NCBI GenBank assembly: GCA_963821715.1
Contig: CAWGET010000001.1
Span: forward strand, 310,001 to 374,000
DNA length: 64,000 nt
DNA from: CAWGET01 sp963821715
Lineage (GTDB): Bacteria > Bacteroidota > Ignavibacteria > Ignavibacteriales > Melioribacteraceae
Direction of reading: 5' to 3'
The notes under the pieces were generated by a model, which did not search any database, was not told the origin of the DNA, and saw nothing but the letters and a program-made list of their open reading frames with translations. Of the stretch, positions 1 through 8,950 are shown in pieces; position 1 is the first letter of the stretch, and each line of letters begins with the position of its first letter. The position numbers and the translations under genes are program-made.

Positions 1-1
1 C

Positions 2-214
2 TTCTCCGAGTCACAATCGCGTGCAATCGTATCAATAGATCCTGATCTTAAAGAGGAGTTTAAAGAACTGCTCTCAAAATATTCAACTCCTTACTATTAT
101 CTGGGAGTAACAGGCGGAGAAAATTTGGAAATTAACGATCAGCATTCGGTTTCCGTAAAAAAATTAATTGATCTATATTATAATTCAATCCCCAACAAAA
201 TGAATGACGTCTAA
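2..214 (+). CDS. purL: Phosphoribosylformylglycinamidine synthase II, C-terminal end (partial)
   Basis: The window opens inside this gene. The last 70 codons read FSESQSRAIVSIDPD near the start and end in the stop at 212-214. The FSESQSR stretch matches the C-terminal part of the PurL ATP-binding domain, which makes formylglycinamidine ribonucleotide amidine from FGAR, glutamine and ATP in purine synthesis. Only the tail is visible, so catalytic residues cannot be checked. The next gene starts inside it with an 11-base overlap, which suggests translational coupling. The assignment rests on recognising the short conserved stretch. Confidence 0.7.
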   Translation, partial: FSESQSRAIVSIDPDLKEEFKELLSKYSTPYYYLGVTGGENLEINDQHSVSVKKLIDLYYNSIPNKMNDV

Positions 215-1142
215 ATTTTTTAGACAATGTAAAAAGATTTTTAGCCGAGATAGCTGCGGTACAATCTGGGTTTTTGTAAAGCACTATTTCGTCCAAATCT
301 ATCACCGGGTGGATGAGCATCATGTTTTCCTTTCCGGCGGCGGAATAGCGTTTTCTCTTTTCGCTTCTACAATTCCTTTGTCGCTTATAATATTCGCAAT
401 CCTCGGCGGATTTATAGAACCTACGAGAATTGAAGACCAGGTAACAAATTTAATATACACTATCATTCCTTATCCGGAATACGCCGAAAGCGTTATAAAC
501 ATTATTCTTTCTCGTATTCCCGAAGTTTTGCAATACCAGACAACTGCCGCTTATATCGGTATTATCGGTTTGTTTTTTGTAGCGAGCGGACTATTCAGCA
601 GTATGCGAACTGTGCTGAATAATATTTTCGGTGTAACTGAAGATAAACATGCCATTATTGCAAAACTACGCGATTTTATGATGGTTCTGCTTCTCATCAT
701 TTTTATTCTGCTGCTGGCGTTTATTTTCCCGGCTATCAGAATTTTGATAAACGCTTCGGATCGTATTCCGTTTTTTGAATACTTCCGTGTTAGCGCTATT
801 ATCAGTTTCCTTTTTTCTCTCGTTTCCGCCGCTGTTATTTTCGTACTCTTTTTCATATTTTATTATGTTATTCCTTATGAGAAACTCGGCAAAAAGGTAG
901 CGGCTGTGGCAGCTTTTTGGACTACAGTGCTCTGGGAAGTTGCCCGCCAGATTTTTGGATATTATATTTCTCACATCCCTTCAATAAACCGTATTTACGG
1001 CGCGTATGCTTTCGTTGTTGTGGTTGCATTATGGATTTATTATTCTTCTATTCTCTTTATTCTTGGAGCCGAAATCGGGCAGTTATACCGCGAAAGATTG
1101 TTGATTAAAAAAATGGAAGAAGAAGATGAAAAGGCACAGTAG
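204..1142 (+). CDS. YihY/BrkB family inner-membrane protein
   Basis: A 312-residue polytopic membrane protein. Around residues 35-60 is the family-like start GGGIAFSLFASTIPLSLIIF, followed by further hydrophobic segments near 115-135, 155-180, 195-225, 235-255 and 265-290. The GIIGLFFVASGLFSSMRTVLN region and the C-terminal YGAYAFVVVVALWIYYSS stretch are typical of the YihY (formerly misnamed RNase BN) family. The biochemical role of the family is not established; it is an integral inner-membrane protein. The charged tail KKMEEEDEKAQ is cytoplasmic by inference. It overlaps purL upstream and the hemerythrin gene downstream, so the three are probably cotranscribed. Confidence 0.85.
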   Translation: MTSKFFRQCKKIFSRDSCGTIWVFVKHYFVQIYHRVDEHHVFLSGGGIAFSLFASTIPLSLIIFAILGGFIEPTRIEDQVTNLIYTIIPYPEYAESVINIILSRIPEVLQYQTTAAYIGIIGLFFVASGLFSSMRTVLNNIFGVTEDKHAIIAKLRDFMMVLLLIIFILLLAFIFPAIRILINASDRIPFFEYFRVSAIISFLFSLVSAAVIFVLFFIFYYVIPYEKLGKKVAAVAAFWTTVLWEVARQIFGYYISHIPSINRIYGAYAFVVVVALWIYYSSILFILGAEIGQLYRERLLIKKMEEEDEKAQ

Positions 1143-1578
1143 TTTAATTCCGCTTTCGAGACAGCATCAAAAAGCTCTCCTTACTGCGCAGTTAATAAAG
1201 AAGAACGCCCCTGAATACCGGGACTTACCAACGAATTACGAAGATAAAAAAACTTATACGATAAATTTTTATTACGATCATTTAGTTCCTCATTTCAAAG
1301 CCGAAGAAGAAATCCTTATTCCGTTCCTTCAGAACAGGTCGGAGAAAATAGATAAAGTAAACGACGAAATAGTAGAAGAGCATTTAAAAATACGTGAATT
1401 GGTTTTAAGTATTGAAACAAAAAATGAATTTGTGGAATTGATGGATGAATTAGGATTTTTGCTGGAAAGTCACGTTAGAAAAGAAGAAAGAATTTGGTTC
1501 GAAGAAATTCAAACGGTTCTAGATGAAGAGGAACTTGAAAATTTAAACGGAAGATTAAATTTCAACATGGAGGAATAA
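1126..1578 (+). CDS. Hemerythrin domain-containing protein
   Basis: A 150-residue soluble protein with a His/Glu pattern expected for a four-helix diiron hemerythrin fold: LSRQHQKALL near residues 10-20, HLVPHFKAEEEILIPFL at about 52-68, EEHLKIRELV near 84, and ESHVRKEERIWFEEIQ near 113-128. Members of this fold bind O2 or act as iron or NO/oxygen sensors. Which applies here cannot be read from sequence. It overlaps the YihY gene by 17 bases, and no separate promoter is evident. Confidence 0.8.
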   Translation: MKRHSSLIPLSRQHQKALLTAQLIKKNAPEYRDLPTNYEDKKTYTINFYYDHLVPHFKAEEEILIPFLQNRSEKIDKVNDEIVEEHLKIRELVLSIETKNEFVELMDELGFLLESHVRKEERIWFEEIQTVLDEEELENLNGRLNFNMEE

Positions 1579-1942
1579 ATTAAAAAATAGCCTTTCTTGA
1601 AATTCCGTTATAGGGTTTTATAGAAATAATTGCTGTACAATATGATTGAGCTTAGATCAAATAGTTATATCAAATTCGAGTCTGCCGCAATTTGAAAATT
1701 ACAGTAAAGTTTTTTCGATCGTAAATCATTATCAGTAGAAGCAGAGAACAGAAGTAAGCAGTCAGAACGGCAGTCGCGGGCGTTTTGAATTTTACGGATG
1801 ATAATGTAAAGACGCTGTATGCCAAAGAAATCGGAAAACAGAAATCGCAGCTATATTTAAAAAAAATAGAGACGCCGCGTACGGTGTCTCTATCAAAAGA
1901 TTTTCTAAGCTTCTATGGTATTTCTTACTCTTATTTACCCTA
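1579..1942. other. Gene-free stretch between convergent genes
   Basis: No convincing gene lies here. The stretch holds the terminator of the minus-strand gene near its right end and a purine-rich block around 1735-1775. An open frame from 1785 crosses the terminator and the end of the opposite gene and has no recognisable composition, so it is not called. Confidence 0.5.
1858..1893 (-). terminator. Rho-independent terminator of the HEAT-like gene
   Basis: On the minus strand a 12-pair hairpin with arms ATAGAGACACCG and CGGCGTCTCTAT around a 4-base loop (one G-U pair) is followed by a run of eight T. It lies about 50 bases past the stop of the gene ending at 1943. Confidence 0.8.
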
Positions 1943-2341
1943 TCATAATTCCGTAAATTTGGCTATTTCATTTTCTAAAAATTTGGCGTATAGAATCCTG
2001 TATTCAGTTCTAACTAAAGGATCTTCTGCTTCTTCGGCAAGTTTAGCAATTACAGCGTATCCCTTCAAATCACCGATCTGGTATAAAGCGTAAGCGGCTA
2101 AAACTTTGTGTTCCCGGTTTTTCGAAGTTTCCATTTTTTTAATTAAACTTTCCACCGCCGCTTTTGCTTTATATTTACCCGCAAAATAGATAGAACTTTT
2201 TATCAGTCCGTCATTATCAGAATTTATTCCTTGAATAATATTTACGGATTGTTGAGGCGTTATTGCTTGTGCTTTTGAGTTTACTGCTAGTACCGAAAAT
2301 GTAAGTGCTAATAACATCAAGTAAAACATTCCTTTTTTCAT
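1943..2341 (-). CDS. Exported HEAT-repeat-like protein
   Basis: A 132-residue protein from the ATG at 2341, preceded by AAGGGGGAT at good spacing. A longer upstream start is open but would put charged residues before the signal peptide. Residues 1-25 are a clear signal peptide ending in NSKAQA. The mature part has paired helices with repeated alanine/leucine spacing (SSIYFAGKYKAKAAVESLIKK, then HKVLAAYALYQIGDLKGYAVI), consistent with two or three HEAT or PBS-lyase-type repeats, a scaffold for protein contacts. No catalytic residues are seen. It is monocistronic, with its own terminator. Confidence 0.7.
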   Translation of the reverse strand: MKKGMFYLMLLALTFSVLAVNSKAQAITPQQSVNIIQGINSDNDGLIKSSIYFAGKYKAKAAVESLIKKMETSKNREHKVLAAYALYQIGDLKGYAVIAKLAEEAEDPLVRTEYRILYAKFLENEIAKFTEL

Positions 2342-2487
2342 TTCATCCCCCTTCTTAAGTATTTTGCTCATCTATCCCTTAAGACGTACAAATTGTAAAA
2401 TAGTTCTGCCTGCGCTTAGAATTTTATTGCGAGGTTGAAAAAAAATCATAAATTTTAAATATCACCTTTTAATTAGGATTACTTAAA

Positions 2488-2961
2488 ATGAATTTAGTTA
2501 AATCGCTGTTTGTTATATTGATTATGTTATCACTGTTAGGCTGTGATTCGAAAATGCCGAAAGATTCCGAAATTCTCGCGGAGGAAGTGGTTGAAAAACA
2601 AGATTCTATTCAAAAAGAAGAAATAGTTAAAAATGATAAGAAAAAACCTGAGAATCAGGATATCGGTGACCCGGTGGAGGTGGAAGTTTTAAGGCTTAAA
2701 CTAGAAATATCCGATAAGCTACAATCAGTTCTAAATGACCCTCTTATTACGGATAATACCGTAAATACCGCTACTCTTAAACAAATAGATAACCGACTGA
2801 ATAAACTTATCAGGATATCCGCCGAAATTGAGGAAAATGAAAAAAATCTCGAACAAGAATTGCTCGCTATTAAAGAGAAAAAATCTGCTTTAATAGATAT
2901 CTTTTGGGATTTAAGAAATTTAATAAACGACCTGGAAAAAACTAAAATACCGGAAGAATAA
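2488..2961 (+). CDS. Putative lipoprotein with coiled-coil region
   Basis: A 157-residue protein of unknown function. A type II signal peptide runs from residue 1 to a lipobox LLGC with Cys at about residue 19. The mature part is highly charged, with a Glu/Lys-rich linker (residues 25-60) and a helical heptad-like region at about 65-155 (LKQIDNRLNKLIRISAEIEENEKNLEQELLAIK in short) that probably forms a coiled coil. It would be anchored in a membrane facing the periplasm. Lipidation is well supported; function is not. Confidence 0.65.
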   Translation: MNLVKSLFVILIMLSLLGCDSKMPKDSEILAEEVVEKQDSIQKEEIVKNDKKKPENQDIGDPVEVEVLRLKLEISDKLQSVLNDPLITDNTVNTATLKQIDNRLNKLIRISAEIEENEKNLEQELLAIKEKKSALIDIFWDLRNLINDLEKTKIPEE

Positions 2962-3029
2962 TTTAATATTAGAAACTTTCATAATTGTTATAAATGCTTT
3001 ATTTTTAAAAGTTGTTTTCTAATAAAGAA

Positions 3030-5612
3030 ATGTATAAGAATATTTATAGTATATTAAAAATAAAGACCGCATTCTTTCTCATGTTGATTGCCTTCAGTCA
3101 GGTATCGGCGCAAGGATTCTATTTGCCTAATTTAAGTCCGACGGAAGAATATAAAATAATGCCGTTGGGAAATTCAATCACATATGGGATAGGTAGTTCC
3201 GATCTTGCCAGTTACAGACGCGCATTATTTGAAAAATTGATTAATGCAGGATATGGAACCGATTTTGTGGGGAGTTTAGAGACTGGCAACGGCGCAATTT
3301 TCGACAACGACCACGAAGGTCATCCCGGATGGCATGCTGACCAGCCGAATTCCACTATTCGTTCAATTGTTGACAGCCTTAATGGTTTTCTTAGAAAGTC
3401 CCCTCCGGATATAATTCTTCTTCATATCGGTACAAACGATTTAGGGGAAGGGCAGGATCCGCCGGGATTAACAAACGAAGTTGAAAGAATTCTTAATCTC
3501 ATTGACGATTATGAATATAATTATTCACGTGAAGTAACGGTTTTTTTAGCTCAGATAATAAATGTGCGCAGCCCATTTTCAGAAAGGGGAATTAGAACCA
3601 CAGCTTATAACGATTCGCTACAGGCGCTTGCCGCACGCCGACTTAAATCGGGAGACAATTTAATTCTAGTCGATCAAGAATCGGCATTGTTTAATTCGCC
3701 CTCTGATTATGCCGATGATACTCATCCGAATGACGCCGGATATTTAAAAATGGCCGACGTTTGGTTTGAAGCACTCGATAATTATTTCCGCAATTCAAAT
3801 AATCAAATTTTTATTACGAAACAACCCAAAGACTTCGGAAGTGTTGAAGGAGAAAGGGTGACATTTTCTGTTGAAGCCTCAAGTTTCTCGCCTATCCAAT
3901 ATCAATGGTTCAAAAATAATATTCCGATATCAGGAGCTACATCTCCTGTTCTTACTATTCAATCCGTTAAAGCACAGGACGACGGCGCTGAAATATACGT
4001 ACGATTATACAATGGTTCCAATCAACTTTTCAGTTCTTCCGCTAAATTGTATGTCACGGCCGATTCTTTGCGCGTGACAAATTCTCTTCAAGTCCTATAT
4101 AATTTTACCGAAGGCGACGGATCAGTTATAAATGATTTTTCCAATACCGGCAATGAGCTTAATCTATATATTTCGGAGTTTGACAAAGTTGAATGGAACT
4201 ATGAAGGCTTGAAGATTAATCAGAGTACCTTGATTCCTTCAAATCATTCAGCGATTTCACTTATTGATTCTATTAAATCTACTAATGAGATTTCCGTGGA
4301 AACTTGGGTATTGCCGGAAAATTTGACCCAATCCGGTCCGGCGAGGATTGTAACAATTTCATCGGACGCATCGAACCGAAATGTTACATTAGGACAAGAC
4401 GCCGACGATATTGAAGTAAGATTGCGTACAACTGAAACTTCTGAGCAAGGAAGTCCTTCACTAATAACTGATGCAAATTTTTTAACCAAGAATTTTGTGC
4501 ATCTTGTTTATACAAGGGAAAAGAGCGGTAAAGTTAAAATGTTTGCAAACGGAACTGTAATTGATTCTATGCAGGTGGGAGGAGATTTTTCCAACTGGAG
4601 CGACAGTATGTATCTTGCTCTAGGTAATGAATTTGATAGTGAACGACCCTGGTTAGGGACGTATAATTTAGTTGCGATTTATAATCGTGCACTATCACGA
4701 TCGGAAATATATCATAATTTTGCTTACGGCTTGAACCAGCCTGTTCTCGATTCTCCTTCCGACCTGGCGGCTGAAGAGAATGATATAGGCGATGTTAAAA
4801 TAAGCTGGATTGATAATTCTTCTCAAGAAAGCGGTTTTTCGATTGAACGCAAAGTTGAAGGGATGGAAATTTATGAATCTATTGGAAGCGTCGGGGAAAA
4901 TTTCGGAAGTTATATTGATTCTACTGTTCAGGAAAATGTAGTTTATAATTATCGCGTTAAAGCTTTCAATTCATTTGTAGAATCAGATTACAGCAATGAA
5001 GTCTCGCTTAAAACAGAAATTAAACCGGTAAACACCCCGGCTAGTTTTGCGGCTGAATTTTTTGATCTTCCCAAAAGAGTTCAATTAACCTGGGAAGACA
5101 GAGCGTTTAATGAAGAAGGTTATGTTGTTGAGCGAAAAGTAAGATCCGATGAGTCTTATTCAGTGCTTGATACACTGACGCTGGATGAAGTAGTTTTTGT
5201 GGATACAACAGTTAATTGGGAAACAACATATAGTTATCGTATTTATGCGTTCAGTAAATATCTTCAGTCAGATTATTCACCCTCAATAGAAGTGAATACT
5301 CCGGTTTCGGTGGATGATGAAGAAATAATTACCGATTATAAAATTTCTCAAAACTATCCTAATCCTTTCAATCCGGCTACAAAAATAAATTTTGAAGTTC
5401 CGGAGGAAAGTAGTGTTTCTATAGAAATATTTAACTCGTTGGGAGAGAAAGTTGCAAATCTTGTTAATGATGAATTTTCTAGTGGAAGATATACAATAGT
5501 TTTTGAGGGGAAGAATCTTTCATCCGGTATTTATCTATACCGCATTTCTGCAAAATCTTTGGTTAGCAAAAGAGAATTTTATAAAATTTCAAAAATGATG
5601 CTCGTTAAGTGA
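3030..5612 (+). CDS. Secreted SGNH hydrolase with Ig, LamG and FN3 modules and type IX sorting domain
   Basis: The ATG at 3030 (MYKNIYSILK) is preferred over a TTG 18 bases upstream because it starts a normal signal peptide ending in VSAQ. After it come an SGNH/GDSL hydrolase domain (about residues 35-260) with block I PLGNSITYG, block III GTNDLG and the catalytic DDTHPND, then an Ig-like domain (about 260-345, YQWFKNNIPISG), a LamG/concanavalin-like domain (about 350-570), two fibronectin III repeats (about 575-760) and a C-terminal domain opening QNYPNPFNPATKINF. SGNH enzymes remove acyl esters, often from polysaccharides; the LamG module suggests glycan binding. The sorting domain implies surface delivery by type IX secretion. 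The exact substrate is unknown. Confidence 0.85.
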   Translation: MYKNIYSILKIKTAFFLMLIAFSQVSAQGFYLPNLSPTEEYKIMPLGNSITYGIGSSDLASYRRALFEKLINAGYGTDFVGSLETGNGAIFDNDHEGHPGWHADQPNSTIRSIVDSLNGFLRKSPPDIILLHIGTNDLGEGQDPPGLTNEVERILNLIDDYEYNYSREVTVFLAQIINVRSPFSERGIRTTAYNDSLQALAARRLKSGDNLILVDQESALFNSPSDYADDTHPNDAGYLKMADVWFEALDNYFRNSNNQIFITKQPKDFGSVEGERVTFSVEASSFSPIQYQWFKNNIPISGATSPVLTIQSVKAQDDGAEIYVRLYNGSNQLFSSSAKLYVTADSLRVTNSLQVLYNFTEGDGSVINDFSNTGNELNLYISEFDKVEWNYEGLKINQSTLIPSNHSAISLIDSIKSTNEISVETWVLPENLTQSGPARIVTISSDASNRNVTLGQDADDIEVRLRTTETSEQGSPSLITDANFLTKNFVHLVYTREKSGKVKMFANGTVIDSMQVGGDFSNWSDSMYLALGNEFDSERPWLGTYNLVAIYNRALSRSEIYHNFAYGLNQPVLDSPSDLAAEENDIGDVKISWIDNSSQESGFSIERKVEGMEIYESIGSVGENFGSYIDSTVQENVVYNYRVKAFNSFVESDYSNEVSLKTEIKPVNTPASFAAEFFDLPKRVQLTWEDRAFNEEGYVVERKVRSDESYSVLDTLTLDEVVFVDTTVNWETTYSYRIYAFSKYLQSDYSPSIEVNTPVSVDDEEIITDYKISQNYPNPFNPATKINFEVPEESSVSIEIFNSLGEKVANLVNDEFSSGRYTIVFEGKNLSSGIYLYRISAKSLVSKREFYKISKMMLVK

Positions 5613-5661
5613 TTTATTTTTTTTCTGAGGTCAAAGACTTTTTCTAATTTAATAAACTTTA

Positions 5662-6951
5662 TTATTCTTCCAATTCTTTAAATTCGCCAAGTGTTTTGGT
5701 GAAAATCCAGAGTGCGATAATTCCCACAATAAAATTTGCCGCTAAAGTATACCATACGTAATGCGGATTTCCGTTATCTCTGAAATAACCATAGAGTGGT
5801 GTAAATGTAATTCCGCTTAGCGCGCCGCCAATTCCCGTTGCCAGAAAATTTGTTCCCATATAGAGTCCGGCTTTTTCTTTCGGTGCAATCCAGGTAATAT
5901 ATTCCTGAATTCTTGGTGATGAGATCATTTCACCAATTGCGAAAAGTCCAATTCCGAGGAATACCCACGCCGGCGATCCAATATATGCGACCGCAAGAAA
6001 TATAAATCCGATTGAAGCAATAAATAATCCGAAGAAGAAAGAGGGAAGCGCGCTGAATTTCTCAAACGTTCGCGATATAAATATTTGGAAAATCATGATA
6101 ATATAGCCTGTATGGGCGAGTGTTTCCCCCAGAATTCTGCGAGTTCCATCTTCATTGGCAGCAGAAAAAATGCTGGCAAATCCTGTTCCGAAAATTCCCG
6201 CAATTACATTGTAAAGCTGAACGGTATCAAGATTGCTATCCATATAAATTGCTACAAGATTAAAGAACGACCAAAACGGAAGCCAGAAAAAGAGTCCGAG
6301 CAGAATAAGGAAGATCACAAATTTGTAATCGGACAAGGCAACTCCCATATCTTTAAATTTCTCTTTAAGAGTAGTTCCTTCGGTTTCGCGCGGAGGCTCT
6401 TTATAAAAAAGTATTGTGATGAGAAGCATCAATCCGATTGCAATTGCGGCTGCCATAAAAGCATAATTCCACGAAATTGCCCGCAGCTGTCCGGCAACTA
6501 CCGGACCAAGCGAAGCGCCTACATTTACCATCGCGTAGAAAATACCAAACCCTAAAGTTTTATTGGATCGGTCGGTTACCGCACGGACAGTTCCGGATAC
6601 AAGAGGTTTAAAAATTCCCGCCGCAAGTCCAATACTTAGCATTGTTAACGCGATTCCCGAAAAAGATTCGGTAATTATTAAAAGTAATATAGATGGAAGA
6701 TACGCGATATATGAAATGATCAAAACTTTTTTAAATCCGTACCTATCGGCAAACGTTCCTGAAATAACTGGAATAGCATAGGAAAACAATAGGAAAATAC
6801 TTTGCACAATGCCGAGCTGAGCTTTGGAATAACCAAGATATTCCATATAAATGCCGAATCCCATATAGATCCCATAATAAGCGAATCTCTCGAGGACTTC
6901 TACAGAATTGGCAACCCAAAAAACCGGCGGAAATGAAGTTCTGTTTTTCAT
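5662..6951 (-). CDS. MFS transporter
   Basis: A 429-residue protein with about twelve hydrophobic segments. The motif GTFADRYGFKKVLIISY in the loop between segments 2 and 3 is the classic MFS motif A variant. The mid-protein loop EPPRETEGTTLKEKFKDMG separates the two six-helix halves. The cargo is not evident; the overall look recalls the peptide/POT-like or YNFM-type MFS groups, but no specific binding motif is seen. It converges on the SGNH hydrolase gene with a 49-base gap lacking a clear terminator. Confidence 0.85.
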   Translation of the reverse strand: MKNRTSFPPVFWVANSVEVLERFAYYGIYMGFGIYMEYLGYSKAQLGIVQSIFLLFSYAIPVISGTFADRYGFKKVLIISYIAYLPSILLLIITESFSGIALTMLSIGLAAGIFKPLVSGTVRAVTDRSNKTLGFGIFYAMVNVGASLGPVVAGQLRAISWNYAFMAAAIAIGLMLLITILFYKEPPRETEGTTLKEKFKDMGVALSDYKFVIFLILLGLFFWLPFWSFFNLVAIYMDSNLDTVQLYNVIAGIFGTGFASIFSAANEDGTRRILGETLAHTGYIIMIFQIFISRTFEKFSALPSFFFGLFIASIGFIFLAVAYIGSPAWVFLGIGLFAIGEMISSPRIQEYITWIAPKEKAGLYMGTNFLATGIGGALSGITFTPLYGYFRDNGNPHYVWYTLAANFIVGIIALWIFTKTLGEFKELEE

Positions 6952-7135
6952 AAAATTTATTGGATAATTATTAAATAGATTTCATTTATTTTGTATAATA
7001 TTTAATTCGTTCGACACCCAACCATATACTATAGTAACTACCTGACTCAGGCAGGCGCTGTGGCTTGGATTGAACTGATCTCCAAAGATTAACTTTTTTC
7101 CAGCTTCTAGTGTTCTAGCTTTCAGTTAGGTTTTA

Positions 7136-8512
7136 TCACTTAAGCAGCAACGCTTTTCCCGAACCTGAAAATCTCTTGCCGGTAGATCCAATAGCATCTA
7201 AAGTATAAATATAAATTCCCCCGGATAAATTTACAGCGTTAAATTGGATGATGTGATTTCCCGGCGAAAAATAATTATCAGCCAAAACCGCAATTTCCTG
7301 ACCCAATGTATTAAATACTTTTATTGTAACATCTGCTTCTTCGGGAATTGAAAAAGCAATGTTGGTTGTAGGATTAAACGGATTCGGATAATTCTGCATT
7401 AAATGAAAATCGTCGGGAACTTCCGCTAATAAATTATCATCTTCTACAGTGACTGGAACTTCATCTTCGGGATAAAAAGTATAAGCTATTCCGCCTTTTT
7501 CAAACCAGCTTCTAGAAATATCGCTTTTGTAATATTTTTTTGCATATCCGTCGGTTTTTGCAGGATCGTGTACAAGCGGATTTCCGTTCGAATCAAATCC
7601 GGCAAGCATAACTAAATGTCCTGCATATAAAGGTCTTCCGATCGACATTCCTATTCTTCCTCCGTTAGCCAGAACTTTTCTTGTTTCACTCCAGTTCCTG
7701 TATCGTGTAACAGCTCCGTCCAGTCCAAACTCCGCCGCATTCTGAACAACGCGCGGCCAGACTCCAAATAATCCGTAATGCGGATCGTAAGTATCGCGCG
7801 CAAATTGAACAGGCTCTACTTCAATATCATAACTTCGAAGAATCATTGAAACGGTTGTAGGAGAGCAGATATTACCGCCGATTCCCGGATCTAAACCGTA
7901 CTGATAAAAATGCTGCGTTGGGATTAATATTTCTTCAGGATTGTCATTCAAAATATCAGTTAAACTCATCGACGCAGTAGTTCTTGAATCGCTTACAAAA
8001 AAACTTAATTTTTTAATTGAAGGAGATTCATCATCAAGTGATTTTCTTTTCATCAAAACTTTGAAGATCCATTCGTTGGCATACGAATCGAGCTTAACAT
8101 AATCGATATCAATTAATTTCCCGCCATAGCTTGTAGCTCCGAAAGGGTTCCAAATTTGCTCTTTCCAATATCCTACGGTGAGCCAAGAAGTCCAGCCGTT
8201 ACCGTAGCGAAACTTCATCTGCACTTTAAATCCGCTGGTTTCACCTTCTGCATGTCCGTTCCAGGAAGGAAGCCCGCGGTTAAAATTATATTCTGAAGTA
8301 TCCGGTTTTAGTATAAAATATCCGGTTAAAGCAGAATCTTCGAGAACGATCGACTTTCCGTCATCGCTTATACGGATATTTTCGCTTTCATAAATATTGT
8401 TAAAAATCGCTTCAGTCCGAAGCACGTAATATTGATCTGGATATATTTGGGCGCTAACGGATATGGCGGTAAATAGAAGCACCAGTAATAGAAATGTTAT
8501 TTTGTTCGGCAT
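7136..8512 (-). CDS. Secreted C39-like cysteine peptidase with type IX sorting domain
   Basis: A 458-residue protein. The signal peptide ends in SVSAQ at about residue 21. The C39-like papain-fold domain lies at about residues 195-355: the candidate nucleophile is in NICSPTTVSMILRSY, the histidine in AGHLVMLAGFD and the aspartate in LVHDPAKTD. The N-terminal 170 residues form an unassigned beta-rich region. The C-terminus has QNYPNPFNPTTNIAF and ends in a beta-sandwich sorting domain, so surface or extracellular delivery is expected. It lacks a linked ABC transporter, so bacteriocin-leader processing is unlikely; degradation or modification of external protein is more plausible. Confidence 0.8.
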   Translation of the reverse strand: MPNKITFLLLVLLFTAISVSAQIYPDQYYVLRTEAIFNNIYESENIRISDDGKSIVLEDSALTGYFILKPDTSEYNFNRGLPSWNGHAEGETSGFKVQMKFRYGNGWTSWLTVGYWKEQIWNPFGATSYGGKLIDIDYVKLDSYANEWIFKVLMKRKSLDDESPSIKKLSFFVSDSRTTASMSLTDILNDNPEEILIPTQHFYQYGLDPGIGGNICSPTTVSMILRSYDIEVEPVQFARDTYDPHYGLFGVWPRVVQNAAEFGLDGAVTRYRNWSETRKVLANGGRIGMSIGRPLYAGHLVMLAGFDSNGNPLVHDPAKTDGYAKKYYKSDISRSWFEKGGIAYTFYPEDEVPVTVEDDNLLAEVPDDFHLMQNYPNPFNPTTNIAFSIPEEADVTIKVFNTLGQEIAVLADNYFSPGNHIIQFNAVNLSGGIYIYTLDAIGSTGKRFSGSGKALLLK

Positions 8513-8950
8513 TTAGTTCCTGCAGATAGTTTTGCATAAAATAGGACTTAATATAAAAATTTTTTTAGTCAATTAAGAATAGAATTTTCCGTAAGAAAAG
8601 TGAATTCATTTTAACTTAAAATTATGGATGATTCTTCAAATATTTATATTGCATTTAACTTTTTATTACATATTTTAACTATTAGATTAATGGACAAAAC
8701 ATCTTTTTAACAGGAGGCTAATGAATTAAAAAAAATTGCTTCGAAATACATTTACATATATCAATAATGCTCTTCGGATTCATATTTAGAAGACTAATTA
8801 TTAGATCAATTACTGGAAGAACTTTCAAACCCTTACCAATCTTTCCAATTCCTTTCAGTGGAATCCCGGTAAAACAAAATTTGTATTGATAATTTTCATC
8901 TCTATTTCTTTTCTATATAAATAAAGTTTCATTAAACTATTGAGGTATGT
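8513..8950. other. Gene-free stretch between divergent genes
   Basis: A very AT-rich stretch between two divergent secreted-protein genes, presumably with both promoters. At 8711-8724 a good ribosome-binding site (AGGAGG) precedes an ATG, but the frame stops after two codons. No protein family is recognised in the following 180 bases in any frame. Confidence 0.4.

Noticed and set aside
1785..2093. Open frame of 102 codons on the plus strand
   Set aside because: It runs through a terminator and the antisense of the HEAT-like gene, has no ribosome-binding site and no protein-like composition.
6085..6555. Plus-strand frame inside the MFS transporter gene
   Set aside because: It is the antisense shadow of a clear membrane protein gene, and its composition is not protein-like.
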